Source: Parvibaculum sp.
GTDB lineage: Bacteria; Pseudomonadota; Alphaproteobacteria; Parvibaculales; Parvibaculaceae
NCBI GenBank assembly: GCA_019635975.1
Contig: JAHBYM010000012.1
Coordinates: 1 to 37,278 of the forward strand
Direction: 5' to 3'
Length of the DNA stretch: 37,278 nt
Within the stretch, counting starts at the first letter, position 1. Each line of letters starts with the position of its first letter. The notes beneath the pieces were generated by a model. That model did no database searches and was not told the origin of the DNA. It saw nothing but the letters and a program-made list of their open reading frames with translations. The position numbers and the translations under genes were made by a program. Positions 23,381-30,884 of this stretch are shown here, piece after piece.

Positions 23381-24808
23381 ATGTCCAAGCCCTATCCGAA
23401 CAATCCTTTCCTGCAGAATAATTTCGCGCCTGTCGCCGCCGAATGCGATGCGCCCGATCTCGTGGTGCATGGCGAATTGCCGGCGTCGCTGGCGGGCACG
23501 CTTTATCGCAACGGTCCGAATCCGATGTTTCCGCCGCTCGGTCACCAGCATCACTGGTTTCTCGGCGAAGGGATGATCCACGCGATCCATGTCGAGGGCG
23601 GCAAGGCGAGTTATCGCAACCGCTGGGTCAGGACCGAGCAGTACGAGGAGCAGCGCAAGGCCGGCGAGCGGCGAATCTCGACGGCGTTCGGCGAAGCGCC
23701 GCTGCCGGGCACCGAAAACATCAAGCGCAACGTCGCCAACACAAATGTCGTGTGGCATGCGGGCAAGCTGATGGCGCTGGACGAGGGAAGTTCGCCGGTG
23801 GCGATGGATGGCGACACGCTGGAGACGACGGGCTCGTGGAACTTCGGGGGCAAGTATAACGGCCCGATGACCGCGCATCCGAAATTCGATCCGAAGACCG
23901 GCGAGATGATTTTCTTCGGCTACATGGCGGCGGGGCCCGGGACGCCGGACATTTCGTACCAGGTCGTCGACCGCGACGGCAAGCTGACGCGCAGCGAAAC
24001 CTTCAAGGCGCCTTATGCCAGCATGGTGCATGATTTCATCGTCACAAACGAGCATGTGATCTTTCCGATCTTTCCGGCGACGATCGATGTCGAACGCATC
24101 ATGAAGGGCGGGCCGGTGATTGCGTGGGATCCCGATGCCGGCACGCATATCGGAATCATGGCGCGCAACGCCTCGACCGATACGATCCGCTGGTTCAAGG
24201 GCGATCCCTGCTATGTCTATCATCCGATGAATGCCTATACGACGCATGATGGCGGACGTACGCGCATCGTCGCCGACATGATGAAGTACAGCCGCGTGCC
24301 GCTTTTCCCGAGCGCCGACGGCAAGAAGGCGCCGACCGATCTTCTCGACGAGCAGGGACAGCTTGTGCGCTGGACGTTCGACCTCGACGGAAATTCCGAC
24401 AGCTACACCGAAGAAGCGCTGACCGATCTCGGTGGCGAGTTCCCGCGTCTCGACGAACGTTTCGCGGGGCATGGCTATCGCCACGGTTATTATGCGGCGA
24501 CAAAGGCGCCGAAGGTGCCGGGCGCGTCCTTCGACACGCTTGTCCATATCGATCTTGCGAGCGGCAAGCGGCGCGAATGGGATGCGGGTGCTGGGTGCTA
24601 TGTGCATGAGCCGGTTTTCGTGCCGCGCAAGGAAGGCGCGGCGGAGGGCGACGGCTTCGTGGTGTCGCTGGTTTACGACACGGCGCGCAATATCAGCGAC
24701 TTCATCGTTCTCGATACGGACGATATTTCTAAGGGGCCGCTGGCGCGGGTCGAGCTTCCGGCGCGGGTGCCGTTCGGCTTTCACGGCAACTGGCGGGACG
24801 CCGGCTGA
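23381..24808 (+). CDS. Carotenoid oxygenase (RPE65/CCD family)
   Basis: A 475-residue enzyme of the carotenoid cleavage dioxygenase family, which splits a double bond of a carotenoid or stilbenoid/lignin-derived phenylpropanoid using non-haem iron. The four iron-binding histidines are present: His166 (TAHPKFDP), His217 (VHDFIVTN), His281 (YHPMNAY) and His468 (FGFHGNW). The N-terminus shows ELPASLAGTLYRNGPNP, typical of the family. ATG 23381 has GGGAGGAG about 7 bases upstream. It is divergent from a TetR regulator with an operator-like site between. No carotenoid synthesis genes are nearby, so an environmental substrate is possible. Cytoplasmic or membrane-associated. Confidence 0.92.
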   Translation: MSKPYPNNPFLQNNFAPVAAECDAPDLVVHGELPASLAGTLYRNGPNPMFPPLGHQHHWFLGEGMIHAIHVEGGKASYRNRWVRTEQYEEQRKAGERRISTAFGEAPLPGTENIKRNVANTNVVWHAGKLMALDEGSSPVAMDGDTLETTGSWNFGGKYNGPMTAHPKFDPKTGEMIFFGYMAAGPGTPDISYQVVDRDGKLTRSETFKAPYASMVHDFIVTNEHVIFPIFPATIDVERIMKGGPVIAWDPDAGTHIGIMARNASTDTIRWFKGDPCYVYHPMNAYTTHDGGRTRIVADMMKYSRVPLFPSADGKKAPTDLLDEQGQLVRWTFDLDGNSDSYTEEALTDLGGEFPRLDERFAGHGYRHGYYAATKAPKVPGASFDTLVHIDLASGKRREWDAGAGCYVHEPVFVPRKEGAAEGDGFVVSLVYDTARNISDFIVLDTDDISKGPLARVELPARVPFGFHGNWRDAG

Positions 24809-24835
24809 GGCACTTATCCCCGGTTTTGGCAGCGT

Positions 24836-24875
24836 CTGTCATCGTTCTGTCAAAAAACTGTCACGCAACTGTCAC
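24836..24875 (+). promoter_or_regulatory. Tandem Pho box (four CTGTCA units at 11-bp spacing)
   Basis: CTGTCA occurs at 24836, 24847, 24858 and 24869, each exactly 11 bp after the last, with AT-leaning spacers. The PhoB consensus is two CTGTCAT/C heptamers separated by four bases (11-bp period), so this reads as two abutting Pho boxes in the plus orientation. It lies in a convergent intergenic region 28 bp after the oxygenase stop, with no obvious plus-strand gene downstream. A perfect hairpin begins at 24884. Confidence 0.75.
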
Positions 24876-24883
24876 AAATGGAT

Positions 24884-24919
24884 TTCCGGGATCGAGAGCG
24901 ACGCCAACCGATCCCGGAA
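24884..24919 (+). other. Perfect hairpin downstream of the Pho box
   Basis: TTCCGGGATCG (24884-24894) pairs with CGATCCCGGAA (24909-24919), 14-base loop. There is no T-run, so it is not a standard terminator; it could be part of a structured RNA. Downstream, CGAAATTCC is repeated and AAAATCGAATTTT is near-palindromic (24938-24972). Confidence 0.4.
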
Positions 24920-24991
24920 TCGACTCGAACGCGGTCCGAAATTCCGACCCGAAATTCCAAAATCGAATTTTCGAGAAAACTTATCCCCGCC

Positions 24992-25609
24992 TCAGAAGAC
25001 CGGCTCTTCGTAGACCGGTTCGCCGTTGAGGCGCAGGCCCTTGATGGCGGGGGTGCCGCTGCGGCCGAGCGCGACGTCGACGGTGAGGGTGCCGGCGTTG
25101 CGTTCGTCCTCAAGTTCCTGGCCGTCGCCTTCGGGGATGAAATAGCTTTCGATGCCGTAGACGATGGTGACGGTCTTGCAGCCGGGGCAGGGCGCTTCGG
25201 GCGCCGTCATTTCCGTGTCGTCGTCCGGGGCGCGGGTGATCATCCGATTCTCGAGGACGTAAGTGATACGTCCACGGATGATCTTGTTGCCGTCCGCCGG
25301 TTCGGGGCGGTCGCGCCATGCGGCGACAGCCGTCCATGTGTCGCCGTCCGGCGCAAGTTCGACGTGAACCGTATCGCCTTCGGCGAAATCGTCGTCGCCC
25401 GAAAGTTTGTCGAGCGGCAGTTGCGAAATCTCGTAGCTCAGAATGACGTAGTAACCGCGGAAGATGTCGCGCGGATCGATGGGCGCGGTTTTCAAGGTGA
25501 CGACGTCGGGCGAGCGCAGCAGCGTCACCCGGTCCCAGATCATGGCGCCGAGGAACAGCGTTTGTCCGAGCGCCAGCACGATCAGCGCCATGCCGAAACG
25601 GGGGTTCAT
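24992..25609 (-). CDS. GDYXXLXY domain membrane-anchored protein
   Basis: A 205-residue protein with one N-terminal membrane segment (FGMALIVLALGQTLFLGAMIW) and a large extracytoplasmic part. It belongs to the GDYXXLXY family, here with the signature GYYVILSY after PIDPRDIFR. The rest contains YVLENRMITRAPD, CPGC and KTVTIVYGIESYFIPEGDG, all family-like. GDYXXLXY genes are usually paired with DUF2157 genes. Here the ATG overlaps the DUF2157 stop (ATGA), so they are translationally coupled and probably form one membrane complex of unknown function. Confidence 0.85.
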   Translation of the reverse strand: MNPRFGMALIVLALGQTLFLGAMIWDRVTLLRSPDVVTLKTAPIDPRDIFRGYYVILSYEISQLPLDKLSGDDDFAEGDTVHVELAPDGDTWTAVAAWRDRPEPADGNKIIRGRITYVLENRMITRAPDDDTEMTAPEAPCPGCKTVTIVYGIESYFIPEGDGQELEDERNAGTLTVDVALGRSGTPAIKGLRLNGEPVYEEPVF

Positions 25610-26910
25610 GCCGCACCCCCTTCGGTGGCGGTGCCGCGAACGATGCGGCGGCGCATGCGCTCGAAGACGATGCTGCCGACGATCAGCAAGACACCGCCGA
25701 GCGCGAAGAAGATCGCGGTGTCGAGAAGCGTGCCGAGCGTTGCGAAGTAGAGCCAGAGGACTTCGGCCGCGAAGACGACGAAGCCGAAATTGACGGCAAA
25801 CCGGCTGCCGCTCGCCGCGCCCCATGAAACCAGCCATGCGGCAAGCACCAGAATGGCGGCGGCATAGATCCACGGGATCAGGGCGGGGTTCTCCGAGGCG
25901 GAGAGAAACGGATAGGCGATGGCGAGGGCTGCCAGCGCGGCGACACCGGCAACATGGCGCGACGGCAGGCGGCCGCGCATGACGGCAAGGGCGGCGAGTG
26001 CCGCGGCGAGGATGGCAGTGGTCGCGATCAACAGCGGACCGGCGGCGCCCTCGGCGGCGCGGTCGTACTCGCCGGGATCGACCTGAAAGAAGCCGACCAG
26101 CGCGAAGGCGACGACGATGCCATAGGCCTCGGCGACGCTGCCCAGACGGGCGCCGTCACGCGCGAAGGCGAGGGCCGCCATCCACAGCGCCAGCGCTTCG
26201 AGGGCGACGAAGACCGCGAATTGCGAGGGCGAGAGGCCGGTGAGGTCGATGATTGCGTCGGCATTGATGGCCTGCCACAGGAAACCCGCGATCAAGACGA
26301 GGTGAAGGGCGGGTGTCCAGGACAGGCGCAGCGCCAGCGCGGCGGCCGCCGCCCATGCGAACCAGAAGGCCCAGTGCGGCACCGCGTCGTTCATGTCGAT
26401 CGCAAACCATGTCCAGACGACAGCCAGCAGGATGCCGAGCGCCAGCGCCGCGCGCGACGAGAGCAGCCATGCGGTGGCGAGCGCCGCGACACACCATGCA
26501 AGCACGCCGCCGGGATCGTCGGTGACGATGTGGTAGATCTGCGCGATCAGCATGATGCCGGCGCCGAAGAGGCCGAGGCCGATCAGGACGGCGGCTTGCG
26601 CGAAATTCGCATGGCCGCGCTTTTCGAGGACGATGGCCGCGCCATAGGCCGTCCACATCGCCGCGAAGATCAGGACGATCTTGGTGAGTTTCGAGATTTC
26701 CTGCCAGTTGGCGGCAACGAAGCTCATCACCGCGAAGCCGATCAGCACCGCGCCGAGAATTGCGAGTATGGCCGGCATGCGGCGCGTCGCGGCGCCGGGC
26801 TCGGCGGCGGAGGCGAGGATCGCGTCGGCATTGGCCGCGGTCACCCAACCACGCTCGATCCAGAGATCGAGGTCGCGCTTCAGACGGTTCAGGTAGGCGC
26901 GTTGCCACAT
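25606..26910 (-). CDS. DUF2157 multi-pass membrane protein
   Basis: A 434-residue protein. The N-terminal soluble part (residues 1-45, LNRLKRDLDLWIERGWVTAANADAILA) is followed by about 12 hydrophobic helices, a typical DUF2157 layout (PAILAILGAVLIGFAVMSFVAANWQEISKLTKIVLIF). It precedes the GDYXXLXY gene and overlaps it by ATGA. The ATG at 26910 fits the family N-terminus, but there is no good SD sequence, because just upstream sits a copy of an intergenic repeat. An upstream in-frame extension to 27030 comes from that repeat and is unlikely to be real. Function unknown. Confidence 0.82.
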   Translation of the reverse strand: MWQRAYLNRLKRDLDLWIERGWVTAANADAILASAAEPGAATRRMPAILAILGAVLIGFAVMSFVAANWQEISKLTKIVLIFAAMWTAYGAAIVLEKRGHANFAQAAVLIGLGLFGAGIMLIAQIYHIVTDDPGGVLAWCVAALATAWLLSSRAALALGILLAVVWTWFAIDMNDAVPHWAFWFAWAAAAALALRLSWTPALHLVLIAGFLWQAINADAIIDLTGLSPSQFAVFVALEALALWMAALAFARDGARLGSVAEAYGIVVAFALVGFFQVDPGEYDRAAEGAAGPLLIATTAILAAALAALAVMRGRLPSRHVAGVAALAALAIAYPFLSASENPALIPWIYAAAILVLAAWLVSWGAASGSRFAVNFGFVVFAAEVLWLYFATLGTLLDTAIFFALGGVLLIVGSIVFERMRRRIVRGTATEGGAA

Positions 26911-27028
26911 GAGGCGGGAGCCGGATTGTTGCTGCGGGACGCGAGGGCAGGACTCGGTAAACGGTGAGGCAGTATCCGGGCGGGTGGGCCCGGAAGTCAA
27001 AGAATCATCCCTATGCCGCAGAATTCGC
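26906..27028. repeat. Left copy of an imperfect ~120-bp direct repeat flanking an AT-richer island
   Basis: It shares with 29954-30086 the blocks GGAGCCGGAxTGTTG, GGACTCGGTAAA, the GGCGGGxGGGCCCGG stretch and GGAAGTCAAAG, in the same order and orientation, interrupted by small indels. It abuts the start codon of the DUF2157 gene and reaches into the promoter space before the lipoprotein gene's end. Confidence 0.65.
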
Positions 27029-27050
27029 AAAATCCAATTCAGGCCAGACG

Positions 27051-28016
27051 TTACTTAGGCGGCGTCTCCGCGCAGACTGCATAGGTGTTGTCGGCTAGAC
27101 AAGGGAACACTTTATCACGAAGATAATCATTGTACCGACCATATTCCCGAATTTTCTCCATGACAGCAGGTTGAGTCAATTCGCTTCTCTTTCCGAAGGG
27201 CATGATGGGCCTGGGACTGCCAACTTTCTTCCAAATGGCTTCGATCTCGGGACGGTTTTCGGTCCAGAGAAACCTCTGGTACGCGATAGAGGCCATCAGA
27301 AACCGATCAGCTTCTTCCGTTTCTGCCACGTTTAGAAGTTGCATCTGCTCAAGCCGGTTATAGGCTGCCAAGGCGTCGTCAATATCCCATATGTTGTTTC
27401 CAAGGCGACGTCCAGGCATCAAAAATATCCACCCGGCCAGCGACCCGAGATGTCGGCAATCAGGACGTTTCTGATAGCAGTTCGGCATCGCAAGCCAATC
27501 GCCATCGTACTTTCGCAGCAATTTTATGAAATCGTCATCTCCCAGCCGCAGGCTTTCTGCCCACAGGCTGGTAGTGTAAAAAGGAAGGCCTCGCGACGAA
27601 CCATCATAGGCGGAAAGTGCATCAGTCGGTTTCAGGCCGTTGTCCAGCATTGCGCGGACTATTTTTCTGAATGATTCATTCCCAATATTATCTTCCAAAA
27701 ATCGTGGCATCTTCTGATAGTGATATCGGGCCTGGCCGCGCACAGGATAGCTGAGCGCGTCAGACATTGCATTGACATTGAACCCGGCTGCAATGAAGAG
27801 TTCTACCGAAGTTGCGTCAAGTAAATCCACAGCGTGACGAAAACCCTCCTGATCGATGTTGTATCCTGCAGCAACGAGGCGTGATCGGGCTTCAGTGGGG
27901 TCTACATTCGCAGCGCTGTCGTCCGAGCAGCTAGTTAACCCGAGTAGCATTGTCGCCGACAAGACGACGGCTCTCGTTGCCTTTGCAATGAATTCAACGA
28001 ATTTATAGGCAGCCAT
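27051..28016 (-). CDS. Ankyrin-like lipoprotein of unknown function
   Basis: A 321-residue protein with a lipoprotein signal (VVLSATMLLGLTSC; lipid Cys near 28). Residues about 50-75 (AVDLLDATSVELFIAAGFNVNA) and 110-125 (IVRAMLDNGLKPTDAL) resemble ankyrin repeats, a protein-binding fold. The rest (about 140-310), with Cys pairs NCYQKRPDC and PCLADNTYAVC, is not recognised. Base composition is clearly more AT-rich than the window average, suggesting transfer. The ATG at 28016 follows AGAGAA; the upstream gene ends 12 bp before. Probably an operon with the DUF4852-like gene. Likely anchored in the periplasm. Confidence 0.7.
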   Translation of the reverse strand: MAAYKFVEFIAKATRAVVLSATMLLGLTSCSDDSAANVDPTEARSRLVAAGYNIDQEGFRHAVDLLDATSVELFIAAGFNVNAMSDALSYPVRGQARYHYQKMPRFLEDNIGNESFRKIVRAMLDNGLKPTDALSAYDGSSRGLPFYTTSLWAESLRLGDDDFIKLLRKYDGDWLAMPNCYQKRPDCRHLGSLAGWIFLMPGRRLGNNIWDIDDALAAYNRLEQMQLLNVAETEEADRFLMASIAYQRFLWTENRPEIEAIWKKVGSPRPIMPFGKRSELTQPAVMEKIREYGRYNDYLRDKVFPCLADNTYAVCAETPPK

Positions 28017-28027
28017 ATCAGTTTCTC

Positions 28028-29161
28028 TCAACGGTTGTTGACCACAGACACAATTTCAATTGGGCGGCCAAACCCATAGATGAGCGAGACCTGCAAGATT
28101 GTCGTGTCTGAGTGCCATACAACAGATCGAACTCCGGATTGAGCCGGGATTTGTCCATAGTTCGTCCATTGTGCTGCTCTCGGCTCTTTCACCGTATCGC
28201 CGATCGGGTCGCCGTAGAGCAGTTTGAGGTTATCAACTACTGCGTCCAGGGGCTGGTCATCGACCTTGGTCCTGTGCTCCAGGGACTGCACAATTCCCTC
28301 TTTGCTCACTCTCGCCTTTAGCACCTCGCCGCTGTCCAGCATTATCTCACATTCCGCCCCGGCGGCGTTGCAGGCGACACTTCCCGGCGGGAGTTTGGCT
28401 TTGGCTTCGTCAATCGTGCCTCCCGCGTTCCAACCCATCAGCGATAGCGCACGATCACCAGAGGTGTTTTCGATGCCGACGTCTTCGGCGACTGCGGTGT
28501 AATGCGCAATAACCGCGTTGCTCGATTGATCAAGCAGGCGAACATCAATGAGACGACCGATGAGTGCATTGCCGTCCCGTCGTTGCGGGACAAAGTCGAT
28601 TTCCAATTGGACGTTTCTGTTGACGTTGCCGTAACTGTCTTTCCTGCTGTCCAAGAACTTCTGTGCGTCTTCCGTCGACATGGCGATGCCGTCGACCAAA
28701 TCAAAATTGGAGAACTTCACATTGATCTGATCGGGAAACTGGCAGTGCCCTCCACGCTTGTAGAAATAGGTGTTCCGTGTAAACGGGTTAAACGAGAACT
28801 TCTGGTTGTCGAAGTCGTACTCGCCAAATCGGGTGCGGCTCGGAATTGAAATCGAATCCCCCAAGACAACTTCGTCAACCCGACGTTTCATCAACTCGAT
28901 GGTCTCGGTCCGCTTCTCCTGAAGCCGAAACTCGTCATTCTTGTATCTGTTCCAGACATCGGAGCGATACATAGACATGTAGCAATTTGCGTATGCGGCG
29001 TAGTCAAAATGCCTGTCCAGCTTCATCCAAATGTGAAGAAGGTTGTAGTAGGTAAACTCAGCCGCAGCGACCGGGGTGGCCAATGCAAGAAAACAAATCT
29101 GAAGGATCAATACACTGGGCAGAACTTTAAATCGGATGGCCCCTTTCAACGAACGCAACAT
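28028..29161 (-). CDS. DUF4852-like secreted protein
   Basis: A 377-residue protein with a signal peptide (LPSVLILQICFLALATPVAAA). The region after it (FTYYNLLHIWMKLDRHFDYAAYANCYMSMYRSDVWNRYKNDEFRLQEKRTETI) resembles DUF4852, found in small secreted proteins of unknown function. The C-terminal half (IDVRLLDQSSNAVIAHYTA, SLMGWNAGGTIDEAK, CNAAGAECEIMLDSG) looks beta-rich with a Cys pair. The start has an excellent AGGAGGAGG six bases upstream. Lower GC and different codon choice from neighbours suggest acquisition. It is followed directly by the ankyrin-like lipoprotein gene. Confidence 0.65.
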   Translation of the reverse strand: MLRSLKGAIRFKVLPSVLILQICFLALATPVAAAEFTYYNLLHIWMKLDRHFDYAAYANCYMSMYRSDVWNRYKNDEFRLQEKRTETIELMKRRVDEVVLGDSISIPSRTRFGEYDFDNQKFSFNPFTRNTYFYKRGGHCQFPDQINVKFSNFDLVDGIAMSTEDAQKFLDSRKDSYGNVNRNVQLEIDFVPQRRDGNALIGRLIDVRLLDQSSNAVIAHYTAVAEDVGIENTSGDRALSLMGWNAGGTIDEAKAKLPPGSVACNAAGAECEIMLDSGEVLKARVSKEGIVQSLEHRTKVDDQPLDAVVDNLKLLYGDPIGDTVKEPRAAQWTNYGQIPAQSGVRSVVWHSDTTILQVSLIYGFGRPIEIVSVVNNR

Positions 29162-29238
29162 GATAAACCTCCTCCTGCACGATACGGGATATGAGTGAGG
29201 GGCCTAAACAGGCTTTCCCATCAGGTTTGAGCGAGGGC

Positions 29239-29346
29239 TCAAATCCCGAATGACTTTCGATGGGCTTCAATTTGTCCTATCTGGTCTTCAAGGGTCATTC
29301 TTCTACGCACCGCTTCAGCCGTGTTCTCATTCGATGAAATTTTCAT
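29239..29346 (-). CDS. Small ORF upstream of the DUF4852-like gene
   Basis: A 35-codon ORF starting MKISSNENTA and ending HRKSFGI, with the strong SD GGAGAGGGG directly before ATG 29346. The peptide is polar and helical (RRRMTLEDQIGQIEAHRK), with no Cys and no membrane segment. It is 77 bp upstream of the DUF4852-like gene on the same strand, so it may head the same transcript. I recognise no family; leader, small protein or debris are all possible. Confidence 0.45.
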   Translation of the reverse strand: MKISSNENTAEAVRRRMTLEDQIGQIEAHRKSFGI

Positions 29347-29412
29347 GCCCCTCTCCGATCTGTCAGCTTTTCCAAGCATGATAGCTCGTCAGATTCCGGA
29401 TTTTTTCAGCCT

Positions 29413-29753
29413 ATGCCGATCGGTCTTTGGAATCGACCAAACAGCGACGCGAATGCCCCCCGGCGTGACGCTTGGAAAGCTGAAAGCAATGCAATTCAAT
29501 TTTCCAATTCAAAAACAAAGCGCAGCGAAGATTGTACAAACGACATTCAATATGTCTGTGGACAGCCGTTTGTCGCGGACCGCCTTGCAGCGCTGAATCT
29601 CTGTATGATCGATACGTTGAGGAAGATTGTGCTCGATATCAAGAATTTTTTGCTCCTGCTACAGAGCAACGGGATTTTCATCGCCGACAATTTGGACACG
29701 AATCTTTTTTCGCAGGCACCAACTGGTCTTTGTGTTCATCATCTATGAGGTAG
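29413..29753 (+). pseudogene. Frameshifted gene remnant
   Basis: Two overlapping frames look like two halves of one protein. The first, from 29413, reads ...CTNDIQYVCGQPFVADRLAAL. From about 29590 the protein-like sequence continues in another frame (SLYDRYVEEDCARYQEFFAPATEQ...GTNWSLC...) to TAG at 29753. The second half has convincing composition (aromatic, Arg/Glu-rich). No start with an SD is seen. It fits a decayed gene with a single frameshift. Family unknown; a chance origin cannot be excluded. Confidence 0.35.
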
Positions 29754-30200
29754 ACGCCGAGATGTTTGAGCTTTGAGACTGCTAAAGTTTTGGGTTTTCT
29801 CCCAAGCGGCAATGCGCAGATGTGCGGGTGCAAAAAGCCGGATCATCCGGATGTTGCCGCTTCATCGTTTTGTTGAGCTTGAATTTGTAGCCGATGGCGG
29901 TCTGCGGAGAGTTAGAGCAGCGCAGGGAAAGTTGTTGCGAAGTAGTGATTTTCCACATGGATGGAGCCGGACTGTTGTTGCGGGGTGCGGGGTGCGGGGT
30001 GCGGGGGCGGGACTCGGTAAATGGTGACGCAGCACTCTGGCGGGCGGGCCCGGAAGTCAAAGGGCTCGTCTTTACGTCGCGGAATCCGTGGGTTTTTGTT
30101 GTTGTCCTTGCTCGCTGCGGCGGAATGTCGCATCATTTCAGTTCGGGCGATTGCCCGTGGTCGCGGCTTGCCCGCCGGGACCCGACCGGGAGGAGATGCC
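29754..30200. other. Non-coding stretch with the right repeat copy
   Basis: About 450 bp with no convincing gene. It contains the second copy of the direct repeat (29954-30086), a GGGGTGC tandem run within it, and AT-richer sequence before it. A long minus-strand frame (29782-30060) runs through the repeat and ends in low-complexity sequence; I do not believe it is a gene. Confidence 0.5.
29954..30086. repeat. Right copy of the imperfect direct repeat
   Basis: Same order of conserved blocks as 26906-27028, in the same orientation, including CCACATG at its left end (the DUF2157 start codon region in the left copy). A short tandem duplication (GGGGTGC repeated, 29981-30002) makes this copy longer. 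Confidence 0.65.
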
Positions 30201-30629
30201 ATGAACGTTGCGGCGATTTTGAAGGCGAAAGGCCCGGAGGTGGTGACGGTCGATCCGAACGCCACGCTGGGTCAGGTAGCGACGACGCTGAGCGAACGGC
30301 GGATCGGCGCCATTGTCGTGATGCAGGACCGCAAGGTGCTCGGCATCGTCTCGGAGCGCGACGTCATCAAGGCGATCGCGCGGGTCGGCGCGGCGGCGCT
30401 GACGACGCCGGTGCGCGAGGCCATGACGTCGCGCATCATCACCTGCGGCCTCAACGACTCGATCGACGAATTGATGGATTCGATGACGGCGGGGCGGTTC
30501 CGCCATCTGCCGGTGATCGAAAACGGCGAGCTTGTCGGGATCGTTTCGATCGGCGACGTGGTGAAGCACCGGATCGCCGAGACGGTGATGGAGACCGAAG
30601 CGCTGAAGCTCTATATCGCCACCGGCTGA
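30201..30629 (+). CDS. Two-CBS-domain protein
   Basis: A 142-residue protein made of two CBS domains: residues about 8-62 (GPEVVTVDPNATLGQVATTLSERRIGAIVVMQDRKVLGIVSERDVIKAI) and about 74-132 (MTSRIITCGLNDSIDELMDSMTAGRFRHLPVIENGELVGIVSIGDVVKHRI). CBS pairs bind adenine nucleotides and act as energy or redox sensors; the target here is unknown. The ATG at 30201 has GGGAGGAG 7 bases upstream; the longer upstream frame comes from repeat DNA. Cytoplasmic and apparently monocistronic. Confidence 0.9.
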   Translation: MNVAAILKAKGPEVVTVDPNATLGQVATTLSERRIGAIVVMQDRKVLGIVSERDVIKAIARVGAAALTTPVREAMTSRIITCGLNDSIDELMDSMTAGRFRHLPVIENGELVGIVSIGDVVKHRIAETVMETEALKLYIATG

Positions 30630-30683
30630 CGGTTGCTTGAGCAGCAACGGTTGCCGGAGTGGTGCGTTTTCACAACCCAGGGT

Positions 30684-30779
30684 CGTCATGGCCCGCTTTA
30701 TGCGGGCCATCCACGTCTTCGCGACACGGAAAAGCGAGCAAGAAAGTCGTGGATGACCCGGACAAGCCGGGTCATGACG
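30684..30779. repeat. Cloverleaf-like palindromic repeat element
   Basis: Ends CGTCATG (30684-30690) and CATGACG (30773-30779) are inverted. Inside are a hairpin GGCCCGC/GCGGGCC (30690-30708), a central stem ATCCACG/CGTGGAT (30709-30715 and 30748-30754) and a second hairpin GACCCGG/CCGGGTC (30755-30773). This resembles the dispersed intergenic palindromes of alphaproteobacteria. It sits between the convergent CBS and patatin genes. Confidence 0.8.
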
Positions 30780-30884
30780 GTTAAATTTGAGTCTGAGAGC
30801 ATTTCAAGACACCGGAAGTGACTGCAAACCCTCAACCGGACAGCAGTGAAATAAACCGGCCCATCGCGACTCTCCAACAATCTC

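Noticed and set aside
23318-24784. 488-codon minus-strand frame opposite the carotenoid oxygenase
   Set aside because: The plus strand carries all four iron-binding histidines of the family; the minus frame has no recognisable domain.
24821-24988. Two TTATCCCC sequences as DnaA boxes or an origin
   Set aside because: They differ from TTATCCACA at a key base, are only two, and there is no AT-rich unwinding region or origin gene nearby.
26911-27030. N-terminal extension of DUF2157 to 27030
   Set aside because: The added residues come from the flanking repeat and do not fit the DUF2157 N-terminus.
29782-30060. Minus-strand ORF of 92 codons through the right repeat
   Set aside because: It is built from repeat DNA that also makes a false extension of the DUF2157 gene; low-complexity and no SD.
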